A stretch of 64,000 nucleotides of DNA from Candidatus Krumholzibacteriia bacterium (GTDB lineage: Bacteria; Krumholzibacteriota; Krumholzibacteriia; LZORAL124-64-63): positions 62,001 to 126,000 of the forward strand of contig JADGDU010000012.1 in assembly GCA_016744705.1 (NCBI GenBank). The letters are read 5' to 3'. Numbering within the stretch: position 1 is the first letter of the stretch; every line of letters begins with the position of its first letter. Shown piece by piece: positions 36,447 to 45,256 of the stretch. Below the pieces are notes generated by a model that ran no database searches, was not told the DNA's origin, and was given only the letters and a program-made list of their open reading frames with translations. A program made the translations under genes and the position numbers.

Positions 36447-37337
36447 TTAGGTTCCAATGACCCAGATGGCTGCCACGATCCAGCCGACCACCAGAATCTG
36501 TAAAAGCAGATCGTTCAACAGGATTTCATGGGGTTTGCCCCCCATGTCCTCCTGATACACCAAATAAAGATAACGCCCCATTCCCGCCAGAACGAAAGGA
36601 ATTGTGAATATAAGGTTGTTACTGCCAAAGTGGGCCACGGTTTCCGGCCAAATGGTATAAAGAGCGTACATCATGGATGTGAGAGCAAAACTGATCCCAA
36701 TCAAGGCATTGAGCATAGGCTCCGTATATCCCAGCAAAACCGGCCTTGTTTTCCCCTTACTGGGCCCAACTTTCAAAAATTCATCGCGTCTTTTGCAGAA
36801 ACCCAGAAAAAGGCTCAGAAAGAAAGTACACAACAATAACCAGGGTGAAATCCCCACCCCTGGGCAGGCAGGAAGCAGAACCAGCACCCCGGCCGTGGCC
36901 CGGATCACAAAGCTCATCCCGATACCCGAAACATCTAGAATAGGCACCTGTTTAAGCCATTTTGTGTACAGATAGTTCCATAGAAAAAAGAAGCAGACAC
37001 CAGCCAAAAACATGGGTCCCAAGCCCCAGGCCGCCACCAGACACAGGGCTAATAGGCCGCCCCCAAACTTTACCGCCACATCCACCGGCAACCGGCCGGA
37101 CGCTATGGGACGATTCTTTTTATTGGGATGCTTGCGATCCAACTCCCGGTCGGCAATGTCGTTAAAGACGTAAATCACTCCGGAGCAGAAACAAAAGACC
37201 AAAGCCCCCAATATTGCTCTGCCCACACAAGCGCTGTTGCCCAACTCCTGGGCAAAAATCACCCCGGCAAACAGCAATAAATTTTTAGTCCATTGCCTCG
37301 GTCGAAGATTCTCCCAAAAAGCTTTAAAGATGACCAT
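36447..37337 (-). CDS. UbiA-family prenyltransferase, decaprenyl-phosphate phosphoribosyltransferase-like
   Basis: A 296-aa polytopic membrane enzyme. The motif NDIADRELDRKHPNKKNRPI and the downstream FCKRRDEFL are typical of the 5-phosphoribosyl-decaprenyl-phosphate synthase branch (Rv3806c-like) of the UbiA family. That branch moves ribose-5-phosphate from PRPP to a polyprenyl phosphate, the first step toward arabinose donors in mycobacteria. DprE1/DprE2-type genes are not in the window, so the end product here is unclear. It starts at 37337, overlapping the stop of the upstream sugar transferase (TAATG), and lies amid polysaccharide genes. Confidence 0.82.
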   Translation of the reverse strand: MVIFKAFWENLRPRQWTKNLLLFAGVIFAQELGNSACVGRAILGALVFCFCSGVIYVFNDIADRELDRKHPNKKNRPIASGRLPVDVAVKFGGGLLALCLVAAWGLGPMFLAGVCFFFLWNYLYTKWLKQVPILDVSGIGMSFVIRATAGVLVLLPACPGVGISPWLLLCTFFLSLFLGFCKRRDEFLKVGPSKGKTRPVLLGYTEPMLNALIGISFALTSMMYALYTIWPETVAHFGSNNLIFTIPFVLAGMGRYLYLVYQEDMGGKPHEILLNDLLLQILVVGWIVAAIWVIGT

Positions 37338-38824
37338 TAATACGCGTTCTCCCCCCTCAACACATGGTGAACAGTCATCAGCAGGATTTTGATATCCAGA
37401 CCAAGTGACCAATTTTCCATATAATGAAGATCATAGAGGGTTCTGTCTTCGATACTGGTATTTCCTCGCAACCCATGCACTTGAGCCCACCCAGTCAAAC
37501 CAGACTGGACCCTGTGGCGTTCAAAATATCTTGGCATCTGCTGGCTGAATTCTTCCACAAAGACCCTGCGCTCGGGGCGAGGCCCCACCAGGCTCATATC
37601 ACCTCGAATCACATTCCAAAGCTGGGGTAATTCATCCAGACTGGACCGGCGTAAAATTGCCCCAATGGGCGTGATCCTGGGATCAGATTCCGTGGTCCAC
37701 ACCGGGCCACTTTGTTTTTCGGCATCCTGGCGCATGGTTCGAAATTTGATCATATCAAACTCCATACCATCGCGCCCCATGCGGGTTTGTTTATAGAAGA
37801 CTGGACCCGCCGAAGTCACTTTGACCAAAAGAGCCAACAGAGCCAGTAAAGGCATGAGCAATAGCAGCCCCACACTGGTGGCCACCAAATCAAATACTCT
37901 TTTGACGATGCGATCAGCACCACTAAGAGCTTCTTCCCGCACGGAGATAAAAGGGATACTCCCAATCTCTTTCAACCGCATACGGCTGGTGTGCAGGGCC
38001 ATCAAATCGGGAACAAATTGTAGGTCCACATTCAGATTGGACAAATCATGGGCCACTTTCTCCACCAAAGGCAACTGTTCAAAAGGAACAGTCAACACAA
38101 CCAGATCAATGTGGTTTTCCAAAACCAGGGAACGCACCTCTCCCACATCGCCCAACAAGGGCAAATCATGAGCGGTAACTTTATTTTTCCGCCTACCGGA
38201 AGCATCCAATACCGAATCCTGATCCGGGGCTTCATCTTTCAAATCTTCAAGAGAATCGTCAGGGGTCGAAACCCACCCCACCGGTCTGATTGACAGACCG
38301 GGCAATTCATTCACCAAATGCAGAAGGCGCCGCCGCATGGGGCTGGTCCCCACCAGTAGGGTGCGAGTCCCCATTCCGCCGCGATGAAGAACCGAGCGTA
38401 AGAAAACCCGCGCCAAAAGCCGGCCTAAAGTCAGAAAGGCAAAGGTGGAAAGAAAAAACAGGCCAAAAAAGGATCGACTGAAAGTCAGTTCTTTGAAAAA
38501 GAAGGCACCGGCCAGGACCAGAAGCCCCGCCAAGGCTGCGCCTTTAAAAAGGCCCAGGAGGTCATCAACCAAAGAGCGGCCCCCACGCAAAGTGTACATG
38601 CCTGTCACATAGAAAATACTGAAAAACACCAGCAGAATCATGACACTGGAGGCCAAATACATCCCCAGGGGTGGAACCCCCAGCGGCACCAGCCAAAAAC
38701 CGCTGAAAAAACGAAACCAATAGGTGGCCAGGAAAGCACTCTCCAGCATCATCAGATCTATAACGATCAGGATGATGGCATCAAAAGCCTGTTCTCTGCC
38801 TTTGCCTGCGTCAGTTACCAACAC
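37337..38824 (-). CDS. Polyprenyl glycosylphosphotransferase (WbaP/WcaJ family)
   Basis: About 495 aa. It starts from a TTG with GGAGG 5 nt upstream, overlapping the upstream gene by 14 nt. Four to five N-terminal membrane helices (residues about 20-150) and a CoA-binding-like domain (TLLVGTSPMRRRLLHLV) precede the C-terminal bacterial sugar-transferase domain: RIVKRVFDLVATSVGL, the amphipathic membrane anchor, KQTRMGRDGMEFDMIKFRTM, and GDMSLVGPRPERRVF. It initiates a repeat unit by putting a hexose-1-phosphate on undecaprenyl phosphate. The neighbours (GT4, gmhA, rfbD) support capsule, O-antigen or exopolysaccharide synthesis. Confidence 0.93.
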   Translation of the reverse strand: MLVTDAGKGREQAFDAIILIVIDLMMLESAFLATYWFRFFSGFWLVPLGVPPLGMYLASSVMILLVFFSIFYVTGMYTLRGGRSLVDDLLGLFKGAALAGLLVLAGAFFFKELTFSRSFFGLFFLSTFAFLTLGRLLARVFLRSVLHRGGMGTRTLLVGTSPMRRRLLHLVNELPGLSIRPVGWVSTPDDSLEDLKDEAPDQDSVLDASGRRKNKVTAHDLPLLGDVGEVRSLVLENHIDLVVLTVPFEQLPLVEKVAHDLSNLNVDLQFVPDLMALHTSRMRLKEIGSIPFISVREEALSGADRIVKRVFDLVATSVGLLLLMPLLALLALLVKVTSAGPVFYKQTRMGRDGMEFDMIKFRTMRQDAEKQSGPVWTTESDPRITPIGAILRRSSLDELPQLWNVIRGDMSLVGPRPERRVFVEEFSQQMPRYFERHRVQSGLTGWAQVHGLRGNTSIEDRTLYDLHYMENWSLGLDIKILLMTVHHVLRGENAY

Positions 38825-40019
38825 TGCCTCCTGCAGAGTGTGCCTGGTGCCGTTGCCAGGCCTGCCTGATTTCATGGTCCATCTCATGCCTGTAACGTTC
38901 CCGGCTAAAGCCGGTGGCATGTTCGATCATGGCGGCACTATTCCAGGGGGAATCGAGGTCTCCACTGGAAAGAGCTGCTGCCACAGCGTCCACGGATTGC
39001 TCAGGGAAAAAGAGGCCGTTGAGGCCTTCTACCACCGTGTCCAGAACACCACCCTCACCGAAAGCCACCACCGGACGACCCGATGCAGTAGACTCCAGAG
39101 GAGTGATGCCAAAATCTTCCAAACCAGGGAAAACAAAGGATCGACAGTGGGCATAATATCCAGGCAATTCAGCATCGGAAACAGCCCCGGCGAAATGGAC
39201 CGTACCACTGCCTGGTCCATCTGCTGCCAAACTCTTCAAACGTTCCAGTTCAGGTCCTTTGCCCACTACAACCAGGGTTTTACCCGCCTTTAAAGCACCC
39301 AAAACCGCCAAATCAATTCTTTTGTAAGCCACCAGGGCGGAGACCACAAGATCATAAGCCCCGCTGTCCAATCCATCGGGAACCGGAAAATGCTTGGCAG
39401 TTTTAAATCGTCCAACATCAACGGGAGGGTGAACCACGGCGACCTTATCTTCGGTCACTCCATACCAATCCAGAATGCGTTGCCGCACCACAGTGGAATT
39501 GGCCAACCAGTGGTGGACCCGGTGAGCGGTGTTGCGGTCCCAGCGCCGAAGCTGAGAAGCCTGCCCTGCAATCAACTGGCGTATGGGAAAGGGTTTGCTG
39601 CCAAAGTAATCGTCGAAGCGATCCCAAACGTAACGCATGGGAGTGTGGCAATAGCACACCGACAAAGCTCCCGGCGCCGCCACGGCACTTTTGGCCACAC
39701 AGTGGCTACTGGAGAAAACAAGATCGTAACCCTGTAAGTCAAAACCTTCGATAGCCCGGGGAAAAAAGGGCAAAGCCCAGCGGTAGATTTTTTCTGCATT
39801 GGGCAAATTCTGAACGAAGGAAGTGTGGATGGTTCGATTTTCCAGGATGGGCGAAACCTTGCCCGGTGTGTGCAGCAAGGTGAAAAGGTCTGCCTGGGGA
39901 AACATTTCGGCCATCACTTCCAGGCATTTCTCACCGCCTCGCATACCAGTGAGCCAGTCATGAATCAGCGCCACTTTTAATCCCGAGGGCAAGCCTTCGA
40001 CCCCATGCTGATCAGACAC
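38811..40019 (-). CDS. Family 4 glycosyltransferase (WbaZ-like)
   Basis: A 402-aa GT-B enzyme. The N-terminal HDWLTGMRGGEKCLEVMAEMF is typical of GDP-mannose-using GT4 enzymes; also seen are CYCHTPMRYVWD, ANSTVVRQRI, and the donor-site FGITPLESTASGRPVVAFGEGG. Mannosyltransferase activity would fit with manC in the window, but this is inference. It overlaps gmhA by 8 nt and the next gene by 14 nt. Confidence 0.9.
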   Translation of the reverse strand: MSDQHGVEGLPSGLKVALIHDWLTGMRGGEKCLEVMAEMFPQADLFTLLHTPGKVSPILENRTIHTSFVQNLPNAEKIYRWALPFFPRAIEGFDLQGYDLVFSSSHCVAKSAVAAPGALSVCYCHTPMRYVWDRFDDYFGSKPFPIRQLIAGQASQLRRWDRNTAHRVHHWLANSTVVRQRILDWYGVTEDKVAVVHPPVDVGRFKTAKHFPVPDGLDSGAYDLVVSALVAYKRIDLAVLGALKAGKTLVVVGKGPELERLKSLAADGPGSGTVHFAGAVSDAELPGYYAHCRSFVFPGLEDFGITPLESTASGRPVVAFGEGGVLDTVVEGLNGLFFPEQSVDAVAAALSSGDLDSPWNSAAMIEHATGFSRERYRHEMDHEIRQAWQRHQAHSAGGSVGN

Positions 40020-40638
40020 TTTGGCCCGCCTGATCTGAGTCCACCATTTCTTCCAAAATCTGGCAGAGCAAATGCCCCATGGTGATGTGGATTTCCTGAA
40101 TTCGCGGAGTGTGTTGGCTGGGTGCCACCAGGGCGCTATCCACCAGAGTCAAGAGTTCGCCGCCATCTCGCCCCAGAAAGCCATGCACCTTCATATTCTT
40201 TTTGCGAGCCTCCTGCACCGCCAGAATACAATTGGCGGAATGCCCCGAAGTAGAGATAACCAACAATACGTCTTGTGGGTTGCCAAGGCCCTGAACCTGT
40301 CTGGAAAAAATTTGATCGAACCCGTAGTCATTGCCAACGGCCGTTAAGACTGAAGAGTTTGTTGTCAGAGCCAGGGCTGCATATCCGGGACGGTCAGCGA
40401 GAAAACGTCCCACCAACTCGGCTGCAATGTGCTGGCTATCGGCGGCGCTGCCACCGTTTCCACAAATCATCAACTTGCCGCCATTTTGCCAACTGGCCAA
40501 GGTATCAAGGGCAAGAGATTGAACGGCATGCCAATGGGTCTCATCAAGGCGCCCCAGGGCATCTCTTAGCTCAGCAACGGTCTGCCGAAAATGGTTATTG
40601 GCAGCCGAGTGGGTATTATCTTGGGAATTCTGAGCCAT
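40012..40638 (-). CDS. gmhA: Sedoheptulose-7-phosphate isomerase (SIS domain)
   Basis: A 208-aa SIS-domain protein. Motifs are LMICGNGGSAADSQHIAAELVGRF, NDYGFDQIFSRQVQGLG, VISTSGHSANCILAVQEA, and a histidine-bearing IQEIHITMGHLLCQ, all of GmhA type (also related to DiaA). GmhA makes D-glycero-D-manno-heptose-7-phosphate for LPS or S-layer heptose. The other heptose genes are not in the window. GGAG lies 6 nt before the ATG. Confidence 0.88.
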   Translation of the reverse strand: MAQNSQDNTHSAANNHFRQTVAELRDALGRLDETHWHAVQSLALDTLASWQNGGKLMICGNGGSAADSQHIAAELVGRFLADRPGYAALALTTNSSVLTAVGNDYGFDQIFSRQVQGLGNPQDVLLVISTSGHSANCILAVQEARKKNMKVHGFLGRDGGELLTLVDSALVAPSQHTPRIQEIHITMGHLLCQILEEMVDSDQAGQSV

Positions 40639-40674
40639 GCGCTCCAGGATCCTTTCCAGGCAAGTTGAATGATG

Positions 40675-41541
40675 TCAGATATGTCGGGCCTGCCCCGACT
40701 CCAGAAGTCGGATATACCGCGCCACCGCTTCCTGCCACATAGGGCGTTCTGGGCAAGCAGCCTCTTCCAGCCGGTGGCTTTCAAGCACGGAGCAGGCTGG
40801 TCTCAGAGCGGCAGTGGGGTATTCATTGCCCCCACATGCCTGGATGTGACTGGCATCAATTTTCATCAGTGCCGCCACTTCACGGGCCAGGTCAAACCAG
40901 GTGCATTGACCTGAGTTTGTTGCGTGGAAGATACCACGGCTGTCTGAAGATACAAGGAAACCCAGCACATCTGCCAGATCATCGGCATGAGTGGGGCAAC
41001 CCCGTTGGTCGGCCACCACCTTCAGTTGGGGTTGCAATGAGAGCAAACGACGGATGGTTTTGGGAAAATTAACCTTCCCATCACCGAAGAGCCAACTGGT
41101 GCGAACAATTTGCCAGGGCCCGTTCATCTTTTCCACGGCCTCTTCCCCCCTGGCTTTGGTCAGGCCGTAATAATTGATGGGATCACGGGTTTCATTTTCT
41201 GAATAACCCAGGGCTCCACCCCGCCCATTAAAAACATAGTCGGTGCTGATGTAGGTCAGGCCAGCGCCAATATTATCACACTCTTGAGCCACCAATTCCG
41301 TGGCCAAGCCATTGACGGCCATGGCCACTTCAGGCTGGCTTTCTGCCCCATCAACATCGGTCCAAGCGGCGCAATGGATGACCCATTGAGGATTTGTGCG
41401 TTCAAAGAGATCGTGCACAGACTGTGATTGAGTCAAATCGGCCCCAGCCAAATCCACGCCCGTCAATTCATGGGTTGAAGCCAAACGGCACATCACCGCA
41501 CTGCCCAACATGCCTTCACATCCAGTGACCAGAATTTTCAA
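40675..41541 (-). CDS. rfbD: dTDP-4-dehydrorhamnose reductase
   Basis: A 288-aa extended short-chain dehydrogenase. The NAD(P) motif ILVTGCEGMLGSAV opens the protein. WVIHCAAWTDVDGAESQ, YISTDYVFNGRG, and the catalytic Tyr-x3-Lys in INYYGLTKARGEE are all present. It makes the last step to dTDP-L-rhamnose; rfbA, rfbB and rfbC are elsewhere. The gene overlaps recX by 4 nt, so polysaccharide genes share a transcript with recA-recX. Confidence 0.92.
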   Translation of the reverse strand: MKILVTGCEGMLGSAVMCRLASTHELTGVDLAGADLTQSQSVHDLFERTNPQWVIHCAAWTDVDGAESQPEVAMAVNGLATELVAQECDNIGAGLTYISTDYVFNGRGGALGYSENETRDPINYYGLTKARGEEAVEKMNGPWQIVRTSWLFGDGKVNFPKTIRRLLSLQPQLKVVADQRGCPTHADDLADVLGFLVSSDSRGIFHATNSGQCTWFDLAREVAALMKIDASHIQACGGNEYPTAALRPACSVLESHRLEEAACPERPMWQEAVARYIRLLESGQARHI

Positions 41542-42203
41542 AAGAGCTCTCCTGTATTTTCCTCATCATCCCCATGGGGCATGTTGCTGCGCACGGCTTT
41601 CCAGGTGACACCAACAGGAAATCCGCGGCCCACAAGATAGCGTGCTACTTTTTCCTCCGCTTTGCGGTCCACACGACCAGCAAATCGTTTCCATTTCCAG
41701 CGGGCTGCCCGGTTGGCCAATTCCACTTCAGTCTCTTCATCCAGATTTTCCGCCACCACTTCCCGGGCAATGTGGCTGGGCACCTGCTTGCTCCAGAGTT
41801 TGGATTCCAGGTAGCGGCGCCCCACAGCTCGGGTAGCCAGACAATCCCTGCAATAGGCGCCAGCAAAAATACGATCTGAATATAAACCCTGTTGGCTCAT
41901 TTGTTCCAGAACCGCATCAACAGCCGCTTCGGAAAATTCTTCTTCAGCCATTTTTTTTCGCACCCTGGCCACCGGCACCATACGCCGGCCGAGGATGGTT
42001 AAAATGCGCCGGGCCACTTTTTTTCGTTCGGCCGCCAACTTCAATTCAGCCAAAAGGGGGGAGCTAATGCTCCCCCCAATGTCTGGCAATTCTTTTGGAA
42101 CGGAACCAGCGGCCAGTTCCAAAACTTCACCATCATCAAGTGTCAGAAAAATTACATCTCTCTCTTGCCGGAAATCCAACAAGAGATGTGCATCTTCCTT
42201 CAT
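41538..42203 (-). CDS. recX: RecA regulator RecX
   Basis: A 221-aa helical protein with tandem three-helix repeats, including RRILTILGRRMVPVARVRKKM, QMSQQGLYSDRIFAGAYCRDCLATRAVGRRYLESKL (read in two segments, QQGLYSDRIFA and AVGRRYLESKL) and RKAEEKVARYLVGRGF. It lies 12 nt after recA, the canonical position. RecX caps and limits RecA filaments. A 60-residue N-terminal extension with a DUF-like beta-rich sequence precedes the repeats, as in several long RecX forms. Confidence 0.88.
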   Translation of the reverse strand: MKEDAHLLLDFRQERDVIFLTLDDGEVLELAAGSVPKELPDIGGSISSPLLAELKLAAERKKVARRILTILGRRMVPVARVRKKMAEEEFSEAAVDAVLEQMSQQGLYSDRIFAGAYCRDCLATRAVGRRYLESKLWSKQVPSHIAREVVAENLDEETEVELANRAARWKWKRFAGRVDRKAEEKVARYLVGRGFPVGVTWKAVRSNMPHGDDEENTGELF

Positions 42204-42215
42204 GATTCCCCAGCC

Positions 42216-43340
42216 TTAAGCGCGGCGATTGGGCGTGGCTGTGCCGGTCTGTGCCGCAGCCGCTTTGCCCTTAGCAGTAACAGCTGGCACCACTTCATCA
42301 CCTTTGGTTTTACTGGCTTCTTTATCTTCAGTACTGACGCCAATTTCATAATGGGCGAAAACCAATTTCTTGATCTGCTCATACAAGTCGGCGTTTTCTT
42401 TCAGCAGAATACGCACATTTTCGCGTCCCTGCCCCAGGCGTTCTTCGCCAAAGCTATACCAGGCACCACTCTTCTGGATGATTTCAGCGGCAACACCCAA
42501 GTCGATCAGGTCGCCTTCCTTGCTGATACCTTCACCATAAAGAATGTCAAATTCAGCCTTTTTGAAGGGAGGAGCAACCTTGTTTTTGACAACTTTCACA
42601 CGCACCTGGTTACCAACCACCTCTTCCCCACGAGTGATGGCACCGATACGGCGGATGTCCATGCGAACCGAGGAGTAGAATTTGAGGGCGTTACCACCAG
42701 TGGTTGTCTCGGGGTTACCAAACATCACACCAATTTTCATACGCAACTGGTTGGTGAATAGAACCATGGTATTAGTTTTACTGATGGTACCGGTCAGTTT
42801 CCGCAAAGCCTGGCTCATGAGGCGGGCCTGCAAACCAACATGGGCGTCCCCCATCTCTCCTTCAATTTCAGCCCGGGGAACAAGTGCGGCCACCGAATCA
42901 ATCACCAGGATATCCACGGCACCCGAACGCACCAGCATTTCCGTGATTTCCAGGGCCTGCTCGCCAGTGTCTGGTTGGCTTACCAACAGGTTGTCGATGT
43001 CCACACCCAAATTGCGTGCGTACAGTGGATCCATGGCGTGTTCGGCGTCAATAAAAGCAGCAGTGCCACCATTTTTTTGGCAATTGGCAATCACAGACAG
43101 AGCCACCGTGGTTTTACCGCTGCCTTCGGGCCCATAAATTTCCACAACCCGTCCCTTGGGCAAACCACCCAGCCCCAGAGCAATATCCAGAGATAAGCTG
43201 CCGGTACTGATGGCTTCCAGATTGCCATAAACCTTGTTCTCGCCCAATACCATGATGGAACCCTTGCCAAATTGCTTTTCAATTTGGGCGCGGGTTAATT
43301 CCAATGCCTTGGCTTTTTCATCGACTTTGCTCTTGGCCAT
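42216..43340 (-). CDS. recA: Recombinase RecA
   Basis: A 374-aa recombinase. Walker A is GPEGSGKTT (70-78) and Walker B is [12 protein letters not shown]. The L1/L2 DNA-binding loops are seen as [21 protein letters not shown] and [15 protein letters not shown]. An Ala/Thr-rich tail replaces the acidic E. coli tail. It drives strand exchange and SOS self-cleavage events. No LexA-type box was found in the 512-bp upstream region. Confidence 0.97.
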   Translation of the reverse strand: MAKSKVDEKAKALELTRAQIEKQFGKGSIMVLGENKVYGNLEAISTGSLSLDIALGLGGLPKGRVVEIYGPEGSGKTTVALSVIANCQKNGGTAAFIDAEHAMDPLYARNLGVDIDNLLVSQPDTGEQALEITEMLVRSGAVDILVIDSVAALVPRAEIEGEMGDAHVGLQARLMSQALRKLTGTISKTNTMVLFTNQLRMKIGVMFGNPETTTGGNALKFYSSVRMDIRRIGAITRGEEVVGNQVRVKVVKNKVAPPFKKAEFDILYGEGISKEGDLIDLGVAAEIIQKSGAWYSFGEERLGQGRENVRILLKENADLYEQIKKLVFAHYEIGVSTEDKEASKTKGDEVVPAVTAKGKAAAAQTGTATPNRRA

Positions 43341-43852
43341 TCCTGTACACTCCCTGTGGATCCGTCCTTGGGGCTAAGCCCCACTGAACTGTTTTCATTG
43401 GTGATTTTCAAGACGACTTTCGGGCAAAAGTCTGGTGTTTCCGGGCCTGAATAGCGATCAGAATATTCTATAGCCCTGAATTCTTATTTCGAGGGCAAGA
43501 TAGCACAAATACCAGAATCGGCGCAACTCTTTTATTCGCCTTTTTTTCGTGACACACGAAAGCCTTAATTTTTGCCCATATTCGCCATTTTTCATATGCA
43601 GGAAAAGAACCGGGAAAGGGCAGATGGCAAAATAATTGAAACCCCATCAATCTGCGACTTCCCAACGGCCTCAAAAAGCCCAATGGACCCTCTAGCACCC
43701 CTAATTACAAATTACAGCCAAAGAGGAGAAACTCTCGCATGGACCGTACTGGCACCATAGAAAGGCTATGGTCCAACGATCATCGTCATCTGCAGGGGAC
43801 AGCATCATCCACCCTCCCCCTCAGGGTAGACACACACAGGCTGGTCCATAAC
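43341..43852. other. 512-bp intergenic region between recA and cinA, with a candidate recA promoter
   Basis: No convincing gene is present. The best promoter for recA on the minus strand is TTGCGC (43526-43521), an 18-nt spacer, and an extended -10 TGCTATCTT whose hexamer is 43502-43497, about 160 nt upstream of the ATG. Other structure: an AT-rich hairpin TTTCGTG-ACA-CACGAAA near 43546-43562, a palindrome GGGGCTAAGCCCC near 43370-43382, and CCATAG/CTATGG around 43758-43773 just after cinA. I see no homology to known small RNAs. Confidence 0.4.
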
Positions 43853-45136
43853 TCAGGTTCGGCACCAGGAATCGTCCGCCATCCACGGCACCTGGCCGGG
43901 ACCAAATTCCAAGCTCCTTCTCAGGGAATCCACAATAGCTGCCACGGTCAACAACCGGTTGCGGGGCCGATCTCCCGGAAAACGATAGGCCCAGGTATAA
44001 ACATCTTCTGGTGTGGCCACGGCCACCCACGTCGTGCCAACGGGCTTTTCATCACTCCCACCACCTGGTCCGCTAATACCACTGACGGCCAGAGCGTAGT
44101 CCGTATTCAATTGCCTTTGCGCACCCTCGGCCATAGCTCGCACCACTGGCTCACTGACGGCCCCGTTCTTCTGGAGCATGGCTTCCGGAACCCCCAGCAG
44201 TTCATTCTTGATATGATCTGCGTAGGCCAAAATTCCACCCCTGAAATAGGCCGATGAGCCAGCCTGGTCCGTCAAACTGGCACCAATCAATCCCCCAGTG
44301 CAACTCTCAGCCACGGACACCGTCAAGCCTTTCGCTTTCAGCATCCGTCCCACCACTTCTGGCAAAGATTCCATTTGCCGGCTGTACACCAGATGTCCCA
44401 AAAGTTCACTCACAGGAGCTTCCACAGCGGCCAACTGGGCCTTGCCCAATTTGTTGTCCGGCTCCACGGCCAGACGCACATCCACACCCCAATCGGTCAG
44501 CCACCAGGACCATTGTAATTCAGGATTGGCCTCGCGGATGGAATCCAATTTTCGCACCAGAGCCAATTCGGCAATCTGGCCAGTTCGCCACAGGAGCGTA
44601 TGCCGGGCCTCGGGCAAATGACCATGGTCCGTAAGCCACTGCACAACCGCGGGCAGCAAGCCTTCCATCTCGCTGGGAACTCCCGGAAGCATGATCAGGA
44701 TTCGACCTTTCAAACAACCCACCAGACCAGGGGCCGAACCCACGTGGTTTTCCAGGGCCGCCATCCCTTCGGGAACCTGGCACTGCCGCTGCACACCAAC
44801 GCCCACTTTACGGCCCAGACGTTTCCATCGTTCTTCCAATTGTTGCCGCACCGCATCATCCTGGGGCAAGGCCACTCCAGCCCATTGGGCCACCATATCC
44901 CGGGTCAAATCATCGGGGGTAGAGCCCAGGCCTCCGGTGAGAAAAACAATATCGCCAACATCAGTGCGGTCCAGGGCCTGAAAAATCGCTTCTTTGGTAT
45001 CAGGCACCACCTGGATACCCGCCACCTGCACTGCATGCTGGCCCAGAGCCCTTTGGATGCGACCGCTATTAGTGTCGGCCGTGCGGCCTTCCAGCAATTC
45101 ATCCCCCACTGCAATCATATTTACGCGGTTTCTCAT
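43853..45136 (-). CDS. cinA: Competence/damage-inducible protein CinA (nicotinamide-nucleotide amidase)
   Basis: About 427 aa. The N-terminal molybdopterin-binding-like (COG1058) domain starts MIAVGDELLEGRTADTN and has VFLTGGLGSTPDDLTRD and MLPGVPSEMEGLLP. The C-terminal PncC-type deamidase has VSVAESCTGGLIGASLTD and SGISGPGGGSDEKPVGT. It recycles NMN by deamidation. The neighbourhood pgpA-cinA-recA-recX is widespread, but two secreted-protein genes are inserted between pgpA and cinA here. The ATG at 45136 (MRNRVNMIAVG) is chosen; a later ATG at 45118 is possible. Confidence 0.95.
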   Translation of the reverse strand: MRNRVNMIAVGDELLEGRTADTNSGRIQRALGQHAVQVAGIQVVPDTKEAIFQALDRTDVGDIVFLTGGLGSTPDDLTRDMVAQWAGVALPQDDAVRQQLEERWKRLGRKVGVGVQRQCQVPEGMAALENHVGSAPGLVGCLKGRILIMLPGVPSEMEGLLPAVVQWLTDHGHLPEARHTLLWRTGQIAELALVRKLDSIREANPELQWSWWLTDWGVDVRLAVEPDNKLGKAQLAAVEAPVSELLGHLVYSRQMESLPEVVGRMLKAKGLTVSVAESCTGGLIGASLTDQAGSSAYFRGGILAYADHIKNELLGVPEAMLQKNGAVSEPVVRAMAEGAQRQLNTDYALAVSGISGPGGGSDEKPVGTTWVAVATPEDVYTWAYRFPGDRPRNRLLTVAAIVDSLRRSLEFGPGQVPWMADDSWCRT

Positions 45137-45189
45137 TGGTGCCAAAACTCCAGACTGAAACTCAAGTGCTGTCCCTTTCACTTCTTAAG

Positions 45190-45228
45190 ACTAAAATAAT
45201 ACGCCCTCTGGCTTTTACCAAAGGGCGC
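45190..45228 (-). terminator. Rho-independent terminator after the 757-aa secreted-protein gene
   Basis: The stem CGCCCTTTGG / CCAGAGGGCG (loop TAAAAG) is followed on the minus strand by TATTATTTTAG. It lies about 30 bp after the stop at 45257 and just upstream of cinA, so cinA is transcribed separately or by readthrough. Confidence 0.75.
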
Positions 45229-45256
45229 ATTTTCTACATCAAATCAAGACGACAAT

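Noticed and set aside
43468..43698. 76-aa minus-strand frame in the recA-cinA gap
   Set aside because: No Shine-Dalgarno, no homology, low-quality composition; more likely promoter DNA.
43739..44257. 172-aa plus-strand frame with a nice AGGAG before the ATG
   Set aside because: It lies antisense to cinA for most of its length and shows no domain; the cinA reading is clear.
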